Below the pieces are notes generated by a model. That model had not been told where the DNA came from, did no database searches, and saw nothing but the letters and a program-made list of their open reading frames with translations. The position numbers and the translations under genes were made by a program. Source: a bacterium (lineage in GTDB: Bacteria; Patescibacteriota; Patescibacteriia; Buchananbacterales; UBA6539). Taken from it: 10,333 nucleotides of DNA. This document shows positions 1 to 7,399 of the stretch, piece after piece; positions within the stretch are counted from its first letter, which is position 1; each line of letters starts with the position of its first letter. The stretch spans positions 1 to 10,333 of the forward strand of contig JAHFHR010000026.1 of assembly GCA_023246815.1 (NCBI GenBank), written 5' to 3'.

Positions 1-221
1 ATGATCGCGTACCCTTCCAAAAGAATGCCATCAGCGTCAACTGAGGTACCAAGATAAAATATATCCGGTGCCACCTCAACAGCATGCGCTGGGATCGTGA
101 CGGTGACCGGTGCAGCCGCTTTTTGCTGGCTCGCGGGAACTCGTGTAATCGCTGAAGCACTTGACGTTACGGTAAGTAATAATCCGAGAGCTGTAGTGAT
201 AGTAATAAATTTTTTATTCAT
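1..221 (-). CDS. Secreted protein of unknown function, N-terminal part only
   Basis: An open frame starts at the ATG at 219-221 on the minus strand and runs off the left edge, giving 73 complete codons. The first 24 residues form a classic Sec signal peptide: MNKK basic start, a hydrophobic stretch ITTALGLLLTVT, and a small-residue cleavage site at ...SSASA. The mature part begins ITRVPASQQKAAAP and continues into a segment containing DIFYLGTSVDADG and then LLEGYAI. No domain can be named from this fragment. The product is probably exported to the cell surface or periplasm-like space. No clear Shine-Dalgarno sequence precedes the ATG, but a good sigma70-like promoter lies just upstream, so it is probably transcribed separately from the pilus operon behind it. 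The reading frame and signal peptide are convincing; the function is unknown. Confidence 0.75.
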   Translation of the reverse strand, partial: MNKKFITITTALGLLLTVTSSASAITRVPASQQKAAAPVTVTIPAHAVEVAPDIFYLGTSVDADGILLEGYAI

Positions 222-251
222 ATAGATATATAAATTATTATTCTAAATTAG

Positions 252-279
252 AGTATACAAGAAAAATAAAATCAGTCAA
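252..279 (-). promoter_or_regulatory. Sigma70-like promoter for the left-edge secreted protein gene
   Basis: Read on the minus strand, TTGACT (274-279) and TATACT (252-257) are separated by 16 bp; each matches five of six consensus bases. The predicted transcription start, near 245, gives a leader of about 24 nt before the ATG at 221. The site sits in the 59-bp gap after the pilus operon stop codon. Its spacer shares an A/T-rich stretch ending in CTTG with the promoter upstream of pilB. This is sequence inspection only. Confidence 0.55.
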
Positions 280-280
280 A

Positions 281-1528
281 TTATAACTCATGCCAGGTAC
301 CAAGCTGTGTGCCAATTTGTTGACCACCACCGCCAGCAGGGCTAAAGAAAAAAGATGACAGTGCTGGCTTGAATTCAACAGTAGCGTTTTCATTCAAATG
401 TAACGTTTTACTCACGCCAGCATTAAGTATCGTATTGTTACCACCGCTAATACTCAAGACACCATTCAAGCTAATAAAAACAGTGGACGCAGAATTGTTA
501 GCAAGCGATATCGCCGGATGGGAGATATCAGGACTCGTATAATTAGAAATAAAAAATACAAAGCTAGCAGGGTTTCCAGAACCAGTGATGGTACAATTAT
601 TACCAAGAGTGATTACACCATCGCTGATAATTCTGACGCTCTCGGCTCCTTTGGCAGGATTAATGGTAATGGTGCAATTATTATTAAGCGTAACATCGCC
701 AGTAATATACAAATCCCCATCAAGCGTTAAGGTTCGATTATTATCAATTGAAAGATTACCGTTAATTCTTACCGAACCAAGTGATTGAGAAGACGTTATA
801 CAATACGAACCAGCGGGCAAACAATTAGAAGTCAGAACTGTTACAATGTCAGCTTTCCATTGATCAATGTCAGCTTGTAAAATAGGAAAAGGTTTGACTG
901 GAGGCGTTGTCAGATCAGAGACCCCACTAACGGTAGAATTCTGGATTGAACCAGCATGAGCGTCACCATTAATAATAAGACGATCAATTAGTCCGCCAGC
1001 TGCCCAAACACTACCGGTGGTTGTTGGTCTACCATTGCCACTACCGCTTCCCGTGACATTACCATTTGAATAAATATCACCAATAACTCCACTATTATTA
1101 TCCAATTGCACGCCACCAGAGCCACCCTGTACAGCATAGGTAAATCCACCAGCAAATGAAGAGGTATCGGCAACTACTTGTACTACGCGGACATTTCCGT
1201 TAGTATCAGTAGCCCGTGATTCAACCACTCGTTGATACGCAGTTGGCCCAAACCCGACGGTTACAACAACCGGTACTCCGTCAACGGTTAAGTTATACGT
1301 TTTCCCTGCCGCCGGACTTTTAATCAACCGGTATAGCCCCTCATTTAAACCCGATTCGGCCGCGTAAAAAGTTTTATCAATCACCCCTCCAGCATTGGCC
1401 AAACGCAAATCATCAATCGCAACGGACGTAACCGATACCACAATGGCCAATGCAAATGAGGCAATACCCAATAAGGTGATAATAGCGATCACTCCCTTTT
1501 GTTCTTTTATAGTGCGCTGTTGATCCAT
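281..1528 (-). CDS. PilX/GspK-like pilus protein with beta-helix-like body
   Basis: A 415-residue protein with a short basic leader ending KG (11-12), then a hydrophobic helix (about 13-38), then the AAESGLNEGLYRL motif (56-68) typical of PilX-type N-termini. If cleaved after G12, position +5 is Ile rather than the Glu of ordinary pilins. This also holds for GspK, the tip pseudopilin of type II secretion. The remainder, especially about 140-385, is rich in short beta-strand repeats with Asn-Asn turns (LSIDNN, VTLNNN, ITLGNN, ISLANN, SGGNN), suggesting a right-handed beta-helix like polymer-forming or DUF7305-type domains. Four cysteines (236, 243, 285, 312) could form disulfides. The C-terminus is GTWHEL. 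It is the last gene of the pilus operon, 7 bp after the PilW-like gene, and is probably a pilus tip or surface-exposed adhesin-like subunit. The family call is fairly secure; the tip role is inference. Confidence 0.75.
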   Translation of the reverse strand: MDQQRTIKEQKGVIAIITLLGIASFALAIVVSVTSVAIDDLRLANAGGVIDKTFYAAESGLNEGLYRLIKSPAAGKTYNLTVDGVPVVVTVGFGPTAYQRVVESRATDTNGNVRVVQVVADTSSFAGGFTYAVQGGSGGVQLDNNSGVIGDIYSNGNVTGSGSGNGRPTTTGSVWAAGGLIDRLIINGDAHAGSIQNSTVSGVSDLTTPPVKPFPILQADIDQWKADIVTVLTSNCLPAGSYCITSSQSLGSVRINGNLSIDNNRTLTLDGDLYITGDVTLNNNCTITINPAKGAESVRIISDGVITLGNNCTITGSGNPASFVFFISNYTSPDISHPAISLANNSASTVFISLNGVLSISGGNNTILNAGVSKTLHLNENATVEFKPALSSFFFSPAGGGGQQIGTQLGTWHEL

Positions 1529-1535
1529 AGATTGA

Positions 1536-2033
1536 TTAATAGAGTTGTGGCCGTGGCACTACGGTGGTGGTGAAATCAAGTTTATATCTCAGACTTTTTG
1601 GCGCAGTGGCATTGCTCTGTTCTACGGTCATCTGAAATGCTACTGCCTCGGGCGTGAGCTGCTCAAACACTAAGGCAGTGACGCGAATCTTGTTATTAGT
1701 AATAGCGATGGTCCCATTAGGATTGGTCAGCTCCACCAGATTATTGGCCGCATCATAGGAAATAGTGACCTGCTCATTATTAAAATTAGTCAGCGTAATT
1801 TCATCACCAGCCAACGCATCAATTGATTTAGCGGTTTTTATTTCTTGACTGATCCTCGCGGCAATCAAGCGACTATTTTGAGTAACTTCTTTAGCATTTA
1901 AAATCCGAGCGGTACGCTTGACCACATCAGCAGTAAAGCTGGTGAAAATAATGGTTGCTGCCGAAATCACGGAGATATAAATCAGCAGTTCAATCATGCT
2001 AAAGCCGTGCTGTTTTTTGAAATGATTTTTCAT
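1536..2033 (-). CDS. PilW/GspJ-like minor prepilin
   Basis: A 165-residue protein with a class III signal: basic leader MKNHFKKQH, cleavage G10/F11, and Glu at +5 (E15) in GFSMIELLIYISVISAA, followed by the hydrophobic pilin helix to about residue 33. The soluble C-terminal domain is beta-rich and short for PilW/GspJ. The segment NSRLIAARISQEIKTAKSI (48-66) resembles the helix found after the transmembrane segment in PilW/GspJ proteins. Its start overlaps the previous gene's stop as ATGA, so translational coupling is likely; no Shine-Dalgarno sequence is visible. It should be processed by a prepilin peptidase encoded elsewhere and incorporated as a minor subunit. Its position in a GspH-I-J-K-like order supports the J assignment, although sequence alone shows only a prepilin. 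Confidence 0.8.
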   Translation of the reverse strand: MKNHFKKQHGFSMIELLIYISVISAATIIFTSFTADVVKRTARILNAKEVTQNSRLIAARISQEIKTAKSIDALAGDEITLTNFNNEQVTISYDAANNLVELTNPNGTIAITNNKIRVTALVFEQLTPEAVAFQMTVEQSNATAPKSLRYKLDFTTTVVPRPQLY

Positions 2034-2617
2034 AAATTCTGCCAGGCGGTAACAATACTACTCATGCTCTCCGATTTTGTGTGGCCACGTTCATTCCAAA
2101 ATACAGTCACGGTTATCTGTTTCGTACCAGGATCAAGTGTGCCTACTGGATCAATGTCAAGGGTAGTGGCATTTCGGCGCAAAGTTTGGATAGTTATTTT
2201 ACGAGAAAAAAATGGATTGGCCGGGACCGATTCAAGCGCACCACCCACTAATGAAACAAGTTCATAGGTACTACCATTTTTAGTTAAAGAAAAATTCGTT
2301 TGGCCAACATGACCAATCGGATATAGCACCCAGCATGAGGTATATGGTGAAGCAGGAGTACAGTTTTGACCATCGGAAGTAGGGCAAAGCTCATCGGCTG
2401 AGCCACTACAATTAAAATAATCATTTTTAAAAGCAGTCACCAGCTCAAGTGACTCTTGAGCATAAATAAAAGCCTCAGTCTTCAGTTGACTGGCATTAGC
2501 AAGCCGCAAAATAGCACTCAATGATTTACCGATGGCTACCACCACAATCACGGTCATTGCCAACGCAATGATTACCTCAAGAATACTGAATCCGCGTTGA
2601 TTACGAGCGAGGCTCAT
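2030..2617 (-). CDS. PilV/GspI-like minor prepilin
   Basis: A 195-residue type IV prepilin-like protein. The leader MSLARNQRG is followed by cleavage at G9/F10 and Glu at +5 (E14) in GFSILEVIIALAMTVIVVVAIG; this FSILEVIIALA form is the usual PilV/GspI signature. After the helix, AEAFIYAQESLELV-like sequence (47-60) matches the conserved 'AQE(S)LE' region of this group. Four cysteines (70, 78, 86, 95) cluster in a loop and may form two disulfides in the exported domain. The start overlaps the FimT-like gene's TGA as ATGA, and the end overlaps the PilW-like start in the same way. It is expected to sit in the minor pilin complex that primes pilus assembly. Confidence 0.82.
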   Translation of the reverse strand: MSLARNQRGFSILEVIIALAMTVIVVVAIGKSLSAILRLANASQLKTEAFIYAQESLELVTAFKNDYFNCSGSADELCPTSDGQNCTPASPYTSCWVLYPIGHVGQTNFSLTKNGSTYELVSLVGGALESVPANPFFSRKITIQTLRRNATTLDIDPVGTLDPGTKQITVTVFWNERGHTKSESMSSIVTAWQNL

Positions 2618-3081
2618 AATGATGAGATTGCGCCTGATTCCGAGATAGTAATCGCGCGCTTGATTCCGTCATCATACCCAACAGACACAATCACCTGATT
2701 GGGTATGTCAGCTTCACCGGTTAATCGATCAAAAATGACATCACTATTCTCACCATCAATAAACTCTATATCACCCTGTAACTCAAAGGTGGTGCTATAA
2801 CTAGGACTAAACATAGAAAAACTATCCGTACCAAAATGAATACCATGCGGCTCAAAACCACGAGACGCGATTGAACGCTGCTGGGCAGTACGGAGTGCAG
2901 ACACAATCTCCTGGCGCTGTGTATCTAAAGCAACATTTTTGCGCATGTTGTTGTATGATGGTGCCGCAATCACTGCCAGTAAAGAAACTAACGACATCAC
3001 CACCAGTAGTTCAAGTAAGGTAAACCCAGTACCACGGTTCAGCTCCAGTTGAGTAGTATTTTTTTGTTGGTACAGGTACAT
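2614..3081 (-). CDS. FimT/GspH-like minor prepilin
   Basis: A 155-residue prepilin. The cleavage motif is G19/F20 with Glu at +5 (E24) in GTGFTLLELLVVMSLVSLLAVIAAPSYNNM, a textbook GspH/FimT N-terminus, followed by TQRQEIVSALRTAQQRSIASRG, also characteristic of that family. The beta-rich C-terminal part ends RAITISESGAISSL, which fits the 'I..sG.v' ending of GspH proteins. I place the start at the ATG at 3079-3081, one base after the PilC stop codon. The frame extends upstream to a TTG at 3097-3099, but that would overlap pilC and lengthen the leader without benefit. It is the first of four consecutive prepilin genes and probably a minor pilus subunit. Confidence 0.85.
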   Translation of the reverse strand: MYLYQQKNTTQLELNRGTGFTLLELLVVMSLVSLLAVIAAPSYNNMRKNVALDTQRQEIVSALRTAQQRSIASRGFEPHGIHFGTDSFSMFSPSYSTTFELQGDIEFIDGENSDVIFDRLTGEADIPNQVIVSVGYDDGIKRAITISESGAISSL

Positions 3082-3082
3082 A

Positions 3083-4288
3083 TTAGATACTCTGGGCAAA
3101 TGACCAAATCGGAGTTAAAATAGAAACCGCCACAAACCCAACACCAAGACCAATAACCAGCAGTAACACTGGTTCAATAATTGACGACAAATTGAGAATC
3201 GTGGTCAATACCGATTTTTCATAAAACACCGCCAGTCGACTAAACATGTGATCAAGCTTACCGGTTTTTTCCCCAATCTCAAGCATGCGTGTTGACATTG
3301 GCGGGTACAGTGCTGGGTAGCCGTGCAATGCCTCGGTCAGCGGGACACCCTTGCGTACCACCAGTACCGATGCCTTAAGACTTTCTTGATAATAGACATT
3401 GCCACAGACTGACGCGGCGAGCTGTAGACCCTCGTCAAGCGAGATACCACTCTTCAACAATGAACTCATTGAACGCGTAATTCGAGCTAAGTTAAAATCC
3501 TTGACGATATTTTTTACCACCGGAATTCTTAATTTCACCGCATCCCAGACGCGTTTGCCTTGTGGTTTTTTCACCCAAAAATACAATGACAGACCCGCGA
3601 TTAACAGTGCCAGTGCAATAAATAATCCGTAGGTATTTAAAGTACTACTAATAAAAATTAAAATTTTAGTAGACAATGGGATTTCAACACTATATTCAAC
3701 CAACAGTTCGGTAATGGTTGGCACCACGAACGTCATCATTAACGTCACAATGGCCAACGCTGCCGCAATAATAATCGCCGGATAAATCATGGCACTACGA
3801 GTTTTCGTCAGTAGCTCATAGTCCTGCTCTTGTTGCTCAAGTAAGTGCAATAAGACGGCATCAAGGGTGCCGCTTTTTTCTCCAACCTTAATCAGGTTGA
3901 CAAAAAATGGTGAGAAATACTTGCCGTGTCGTGAGAGTGCAACGTTAAATGCTTCACCTTTTTTAACATTTTCGTATAAATCAAACAGAACTTTTTTCAA
4001 CGACGCATTACCACTTTGTTCACCGGCAATCTTCAACGCTTGGTCAAGGGCAATACCGGACTCAAGTAGCGTATGGAGATGTCGCGTAAAGACAATTTTA
4101 TCAATCCGCCGAATAGTAGACAGTTGTAAAACTCTACTCAACTGCGAGTTGTGCTCTTGCTTAATGTTCACCACCAAGAACCCAGCCTGCTCAAGGGTGG
4201 CAATGGCTTTTTTTTGACTCCGAGACTCAATAGCGTCTTTGACGTATTTGTTCTCTTTATTAACTGCCGTGTAAAGAAAAGTAGCCAT
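3083..4288 (-). CDS. pilC: Type IV pilus inner membrane platform protein PilC/GspF
   Basis: A 401-residue polytopic membrane protein that acts as the platform turned by the assembly ATPase. The N-terminal FLYTAVNKENKYVKDAIES matches the usual 'y.A.d..G....G.i.A' opening of the family. Two T2SSF domains follow (about 66-190 and 268-391), each with the diagnostic tail motif: VGEKSGTLD (135-143) and IGEKTGKLD (338-346). Likely transmembrane helices are about 168-190, 215-238 and 367-390, and the C-terminus has the typical ILTPIW...I ending. The length is normal for PilC (about 400). The start ATG is one base after the pilB stop and has no clear Shine-Dalgarno sequence, so it is probably translationally coupled. 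PilC rather than GspF is chosen because of the pilin-type genes around it; the two are close homologues. Confidence 0.93.
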   Translation of the reverse strand: MATFLYTAVNKENKYVKDAIESRSQKKAIATLEQAGFLVVNIKQEHNSQLSRVLQLSTIRRIDKIVFTRHLHTLLESGIALDQALKIAGEQSGNASLKKVLFDLYENVKKGEAFNVALSRHGKYFSPFFVNLIKVGEKSGTLDAVLLHLLEQQEQDYELLTKTRSAMIYPAIIIAAALAIVTLMMTFVVPTITELLVEYSVEIPLSTKILIFISSTLNTYGLFIALALLIAGLSLYFWVKKPQGKRVWDAVKLRIPVVKNIVKDFNLARITRSMSSLLKSGISLDEGLQLAASVCGNVYYQESLKASVLVVRKGVPLTEALHGYPALYPPMSTRMLEIGEKTGKLDHMFSRLAVFYEKSVLTTILNLSSIIEPVLLLVIGLGVGFVAVSILTPIWSFAQSI

Positions 4289-4289
4289 G

Positions 4290-6041
4290 TTAATCTTTAA
4301 TCACGCGCAACACCTCATCAATGGTAGTGCGTCCATTGAAGACTTTAAGTAGTCCGTCTTCGGCAAGGGACAGTGCCCCCTGTTCCTGGGCACGCTGTTG
4401 AACTAAGTCCGGTGACGCACCTTCTAAAATTGCTTTCCGAACGGCATCATCAACTTTAATAATTTCATAAATACCAATACGGCCACGAAAACCGGTCTGG
4501 TTGCACTTGTCGCATCCTTTACCATAAAGCAACTGTAAATCATCCAAAGTATCACCACTTGAGGCGAGCAAACCAAGATTTTTAACTTTATTAAACACCC
4601 CTTCAATATCTAGATACTGTTGGTATTCCTCAAGGTGTTTAAGGGGGTTGCGAACCCGTACCCGACAATCAGGACACACCTTTCTAACCAGCCGTTGACT
4701 GATAATCACGCTCACCACTGAGCCAACAAGGTATGCTGGAACTTTCATTTCAAGGAGTCGCTCCGGTGTCATAAAGGCATTATTAGTATGCAGCGTTGAC
4801 AGCACCAAATGGCCGGTCATCGCGGCGTTCACCGAAATATGAGCAGTATCGGCATCACGAATCTCTCCAACCATTAAAATATCCGGATCTTGACGTAACA
4901 GCGATTTAAGCCCATTAGCAAATGTCAGATCAGCCGCTGGGTTAATCTGTGTCTGACTGACACCGTTAATACCATATTCAACTGGATCCTCAATAGTACA
5001 GATATTAAGATCCTCACGGTTCAATAGATGTAGCAACGTATATAAGGTAGTGGTTTTTCCTGATCCAGTCGGTCCAGTGACCAAAATCATACCATGGGGT
5101 TGGGCGGTTTCTGCTCGCAATAACTGAAAATCGCGCTTATTCAACCCAAGTCGCCGCAGGGTAAATTTGTCATTCTCCATATCAAGCAACCGCATCACAA
5201 TTTTTGAACCATGCATGGTGGGGATAATGGAAACACGAATGGAGACCTCTCGGTCATTAAAATGATACGAAAAACGCCCATCCTGAGGACTGGTATGGGT
5301 ATCAATTTTTAAATTAGCCAAAATTTTAATGCGCGCGATTATGGCGGGATGGATCTCCCGAGGAAGTTCAACGATATTATAAAGCATGCCGTCAACTCTA
5401 AAACGGATAGTAATGGTATCCGATGAAGGCTGGACGTGGATATCTGAGGCACCCTGCATCAAGGCACGCTCCAAAATAGTATCCACCATCTTGATCATCG
5501 GCACGAACTGGGCCATTTTTTCTACTGACTCATTTTGAGCAAGCGCTTCCTTGGTGCTATCTTCAATAATCTGGCCAAATTCTTGAGAAAGTTCACTGTT
5601 ATATTTATGTAGTGCGAACTTAATTTCCTGAGGTGTGGTAATGAAAATCTGGGGCTCAAGTCCAGTTTTTTTTCTAATAAAATCAATGGTCTGGTTATTC
5701 TCTGGCTGGGTAGTGGCAACGCAAACAATGTCTTTAATCTTTTTGAAAATAACCACTGAATGTCGAGCGGCAATTTCATGAGGGATAAGGTTTAAAACTT
5801 GCTGGGCAATGACACGACGCCGTAAATCAATGGTTGGTAAATCTAAAACCTCAGAAATCACCTGCATCGCTTTATCGTCAGGGTTTTTAGAATGTTCAAT
5901 AATACACTGAGCCAAACTTTTATCGCTCTCTTTAGCAATTTTGAGAAAATCCTTGAGTTGATCTTTCGAAAAAACACCCTCTTGCTCAAGAGTTTTAATG
6001 AGCTTATTATGCTTATTTTTTAGAAGAAGGCCGCGCACCAT
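4290..6041 (-). CDS. pilB: Type IV pilus assembly ATPase PilB/GspE
   Basis: A 583-residue hexameric secretion ATPase that powers pilus extension at the cytoplasmic face. It has an N-terminal MshEN/T2SSE_N-like domain (about 15-150), then the N2 domain with ASDIHVQP (198-205) and FRVDGML (214-220), then the RecA-like motor. Visible motifs are Walker A GPTGSGKTT (323-331), Asp box ICTIEDPVEY (347-356), Walker B region DPDILMVGEIRD (385-396) and His box TGHLVLSTLHTN (409-420). The zinc tetracysteine typical of PilB/GspE is present as CPDC (456-459) and CDKC (510-513). The segment after the His box, AFMTPERLLEM, is somewhat divergent from the common A-G/A-R-L-DMG pattern. The ATG at 6041 has no Shine-Dalgarno sequence. 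It is first in the six-gene operon, downstream of two putative promoters. PilT is unlikely because of the full N-terminal domain and the cysteines. Confidence 0.95.
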   Translation of the reverse strand: MVRGLLLKNKHNKLIKTLEQEGVFSKDQLKDFLKIAKESDKSLAQCIIEHSKNPDDKAMQVISEVLDLPTIDLRRRVIAQQVLNLIPHEIAARHSVVIFKKIKDIVCVATTQPENNQTIDFIRKKTGLEPQIFITTPQEIKFALHKYNSELSQEFGQIIEDSTKEALAQNESVEKMAQFVPMIKMVDTILERALMQGASDIHVQPSSDTITIRFRVDGMLYNIVELPREIHPAIIARIKILANLKIDTHTSPQDGRFSYHFNDREVSIRVSIIPTMHGSKIVMRLLDMENDKFTLRRLGLNKRDFQLLRAETAQPHGMILVTGPTGSGKTTTLYTLLHLLNREDLNICTIEDPVEYGINGVSQTQINPAADLTFANGLKSLLRQDPDILMVGEIRDADTAHISVNAAMTGHLVLSTLHTNNAFMTPERLLEMKVPAYLVGSVVSVIISQRLVRKVCPDCRVRVRNPLKHLEEYQQYLDIEGVFNKVKNLGLLASSGDTLDDLQLLYGKGCDKCNQTGFRGRIGIYEIIKVDDAVRKAILEGASPDLVQQRAQEQGALSLAEDGLLKVFNGRTTIDEVLRVIKD

Positions 6042-6077
6042 GTTAGCTTAAGGTAAATATAAAAATGATTTTTAGAC

Positions 6078-6106
6078 AAAATAAATAAACCACTGGGCAA
6101 AGTCAA
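6078..6106 (-). promoter_or_regulatory. Possible proximal promoter of the pilus operon
   Basis: On the minus strand, TTGACT (6101-6106) and TATTTT (6078-6083) are 17 bp apart, matching five and four consensus bases. It lies 39 bp downstream of the distal promoter and would start transcription around 6071, about 30 nt before the pilB ATG. Such matches arise by chance in A/T-rich DNA, so this one is tentative. Confidence 0.35.
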
Positions 6107-6116
6107 CTAACGTTGT

Positions 6117-6145
6117 AACATACCAAGAAAATAAAGAATTGTCAA
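6117..6145 (-). promoter_or_regulatory. Distal promoter of the pilus operon
   Basis: On the minus strand, a perfect -35 TTGACA (6140-6145) is followed after exactly 17 bp by TATGTT (6117-6122), four of six matches to TATAAT. Transcription would start near 6110 and leave a leader of about 70 nt before pilB. The spacer contains TTTATTTTCTTG, similar to the spacer of the promoter at 252-279. Confidence 0.5.
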
Positions 6146-6235
6146 GTAATATTGGAAAACTGAAAAAACAGTATATTTAGTCTACACAAAAAGACGATAA
6201 AATCCAAATAATCAGACAAAAAAGCTCATTGCCAG

Positions 6236-7315
6236 TCAGTTGGTAGGTGCCAACTCCAGACCACCTTCGGTGTAACGATTAGAGGCATTCCATAAAAACC
6301 AGCCATATCCTCCCCCATCATAGGTGGCCTGTTTTTGCAGGCGAATCATTTCAGGGGTATACTCGGCGCCTAAATCAAAATCTTGAAGCCAAGGACGAAG
6401 CTTTGCTTTAGAGTCCTCATTTTGATACTGTTCCACGCGAATCAAACTTCTATGGATGATTTCATAGGGATGTTCTGCCGGATTAGCAAATCCCTCAAAC
6501 CCATCCGGATAATGAGAGGGGTAAACCATTGGCGCAATGTAGTCAAAATAAGGCGCGGCATCGGCATAGCGCTGACCAATACCCATACCATCATTTCTCC
6601 ATAAAACCATACCAAAAAGGTCGGCTGAAGTAAGCGCAGGCTTGAACATCAATCTATTACCTACATACTTATAAAACTGCCCCATTACTTCATTTTTAGA
6701 TTTATTGTCTAGATTAGCGTAGACAATTTGATTAATATTACCATCTGATGGAAACCTGATATAATCAAAATTTATTTCATCAAACCCTAAATCAATAGCC
6801 TCTTCAGCTAAATCTAAATTGTAATCCCAGACCAGCTTTTCGGTAGGATCAACCCAAGCCTGTCCCTTAAAGTCCCTCCATAAACCACCAAACTTTGACT
6901 GTAAGGCAATTTCAGGCTTATGAGCTGCCAAATAAGGATCCTGGAAAACAACTATACGAGCAATAGTATAAATCCCTTTTTCTTTAAGCTCTTGCAACCA
7001 ATCTGCCAGATCAGAAATCCTAATCTCCTCTGAACCAATCTCATCCGCCAGTGGTATATTAGTATCAAAAAAGATGCGGCCACTGGCATCTTTGACGTCA
7101 ATAACTACTGCATTTAATTCTGTCTTATCCACAAGGTCAATAAGCTCTTCCCGACGTTCTTTCCAGCCAGCGGTATACCCCGTGAGGTAGATAGCTTTAA
7201 CCTCACGATCAGTTGGCTTGTGTGTAACGATGTATGACTGTGCAGGGGTAGTTACAAAAATGCCCAAGACTAAGCTTGTCAAAATAGTAAAGACGCTGGC
7301 AACGGATAGTAACAT
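6236..7315 (-). CDS. Putative exported glycoside hydrolase, DUF4015 type
   Basis: A 359-residue protein with a hydrophobic N-terminus (about 1-27, ending TTPAQS) that is a signal peptide or anchor, unusual in lacking Lys/Arg. The rest follows the DUF4015/PF13200 putative glycoside hydrolase pattern, expected to fold as a TIM barrel: VKAIYLTGYTAGW (39-51), VIDVKDASG (71-79), ARIVVFQDPYLA (119-130), WVDPTEKLVWDYN (154-166), GFDEINFDYIRFPSDG (177-192), SADLFGM (230-236), DYIAPMVYPSHYP (258-270), RPWLQDF (307-313) and GYGWFLWNA (336-344). D179, E180 and D184 are candidate active-site acids by position, which is inference. Domain length is normal for the family. The substrate is unknown; a cell-surface or external polysaccharide is plausible. 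The ATG at 7315 is the first start after an in-frame stop, and its promoter would give a nearly leaderless message. Confidence 0.88.
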   Translation of the reverse strand: MLLSVASVFTILTSLVLGIFVTTPAQSYIVTHKPTDREVKAIYLTGYTAGWKERREELIDLVDKTELNAVVIDVKDASGRIFFDTNIPLADEIGSEEIRISDLADWLQELKEKGIYTIARIVVFQDPYLAAHKPEIALQSKFGGLWRDFKGQAWVDPTEKLVWDYNLDLAEEAIDLGFDEINFDYIRFPSDGNINQIVYANLDNKSKNEVMGQFYKYVGNRLMFKPALTSADLFGMVLWRNDGMGIGQRYADAAPYFDYIAPMVYPSHYPDGFEGFANPAEHPYEIIHRSLIRVEQYQNEDSKAKLRPWLQDFDLGAEYTPEMIRLQKQATYDGGGYGWFLWNASNRYTEGGLELAPTN

Positions 7316-7326
7316 AACTAATCTTT

Positions 7327-7332
7327 ACTATA
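7327..7332 (-). promoter_or_regulatory. Extended -10 promoter for the glycoside hydrolase gene
   Basis: Minus-strand TATAGT (7327-7332) is preceded by TGG, giving the extended -10 pattern TGnTATAgT. A weak -35 TTAGCA lies 17 bp upstream (7350-7355, four of six). The predicted start, near 7320, leaves only about 3-6 nt before the ATG at 7315, which suggests a leaderless or nearly leaderless transcript. Confidence 0.45.
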
Positions 7333-7370
7333 CCAAAAAAGCAGCGTACTGCTAAGGCAACAACGTCATA

Positions 7371-7379
7371 TGCTATACT
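7371..7379 (+). promoter_or_regulatory. Extended -10 promoter for the cysteine-rich protein gene
   Basis: TGCTATACT (7371-7379) is an extended -10 element with five of six matches in the hexamer at 7374-7379. No good -35 is present at the expected distance, which is common for extended -10 promoters. Transcription would start near 7386, about 14 nt before the ATG at 7400. This supports the 7400 start over the in-frame ATG at 7370, which lies upstream of the predicted transcription start. Confidence 0.45.
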
Positions 7380-7399
7380 GCATTAACAGTGCCCAGCAT

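Noticed and set aside
518..788. Plus-strand open frames inside the PilX-like gene
   Set aside because: They lie opposite a well-supported gene, show no domain features, and arise from the repetitive Asn/Thr-rich coding sequence.
3082..3099. Upstream TTG start for the FimT/GspH-like gene, adding six residues
   Set aside because: It would overlap the end of pilC, uses a rare start codon, and adds nothing to the prepilin leader; the ATG at 3079-3081 is one base after the pilC stop.
6236..6257. Hairpin AGTTGG/CCAACT across the stop codon of the glycoside hydrolase gene, with T6 downstream
   Set aside because: The stem is only 6 bp and the T-run begins about 15 nt after it, so it is not a convincing intrinsic terminator.
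7370..7399. ATG at 7370 as start of the cysteine-rich protein
   Set aside because: It lies upstream of the predicted transcription start and would put ten extra residues before an obvious MKKIIIF signal sequence.
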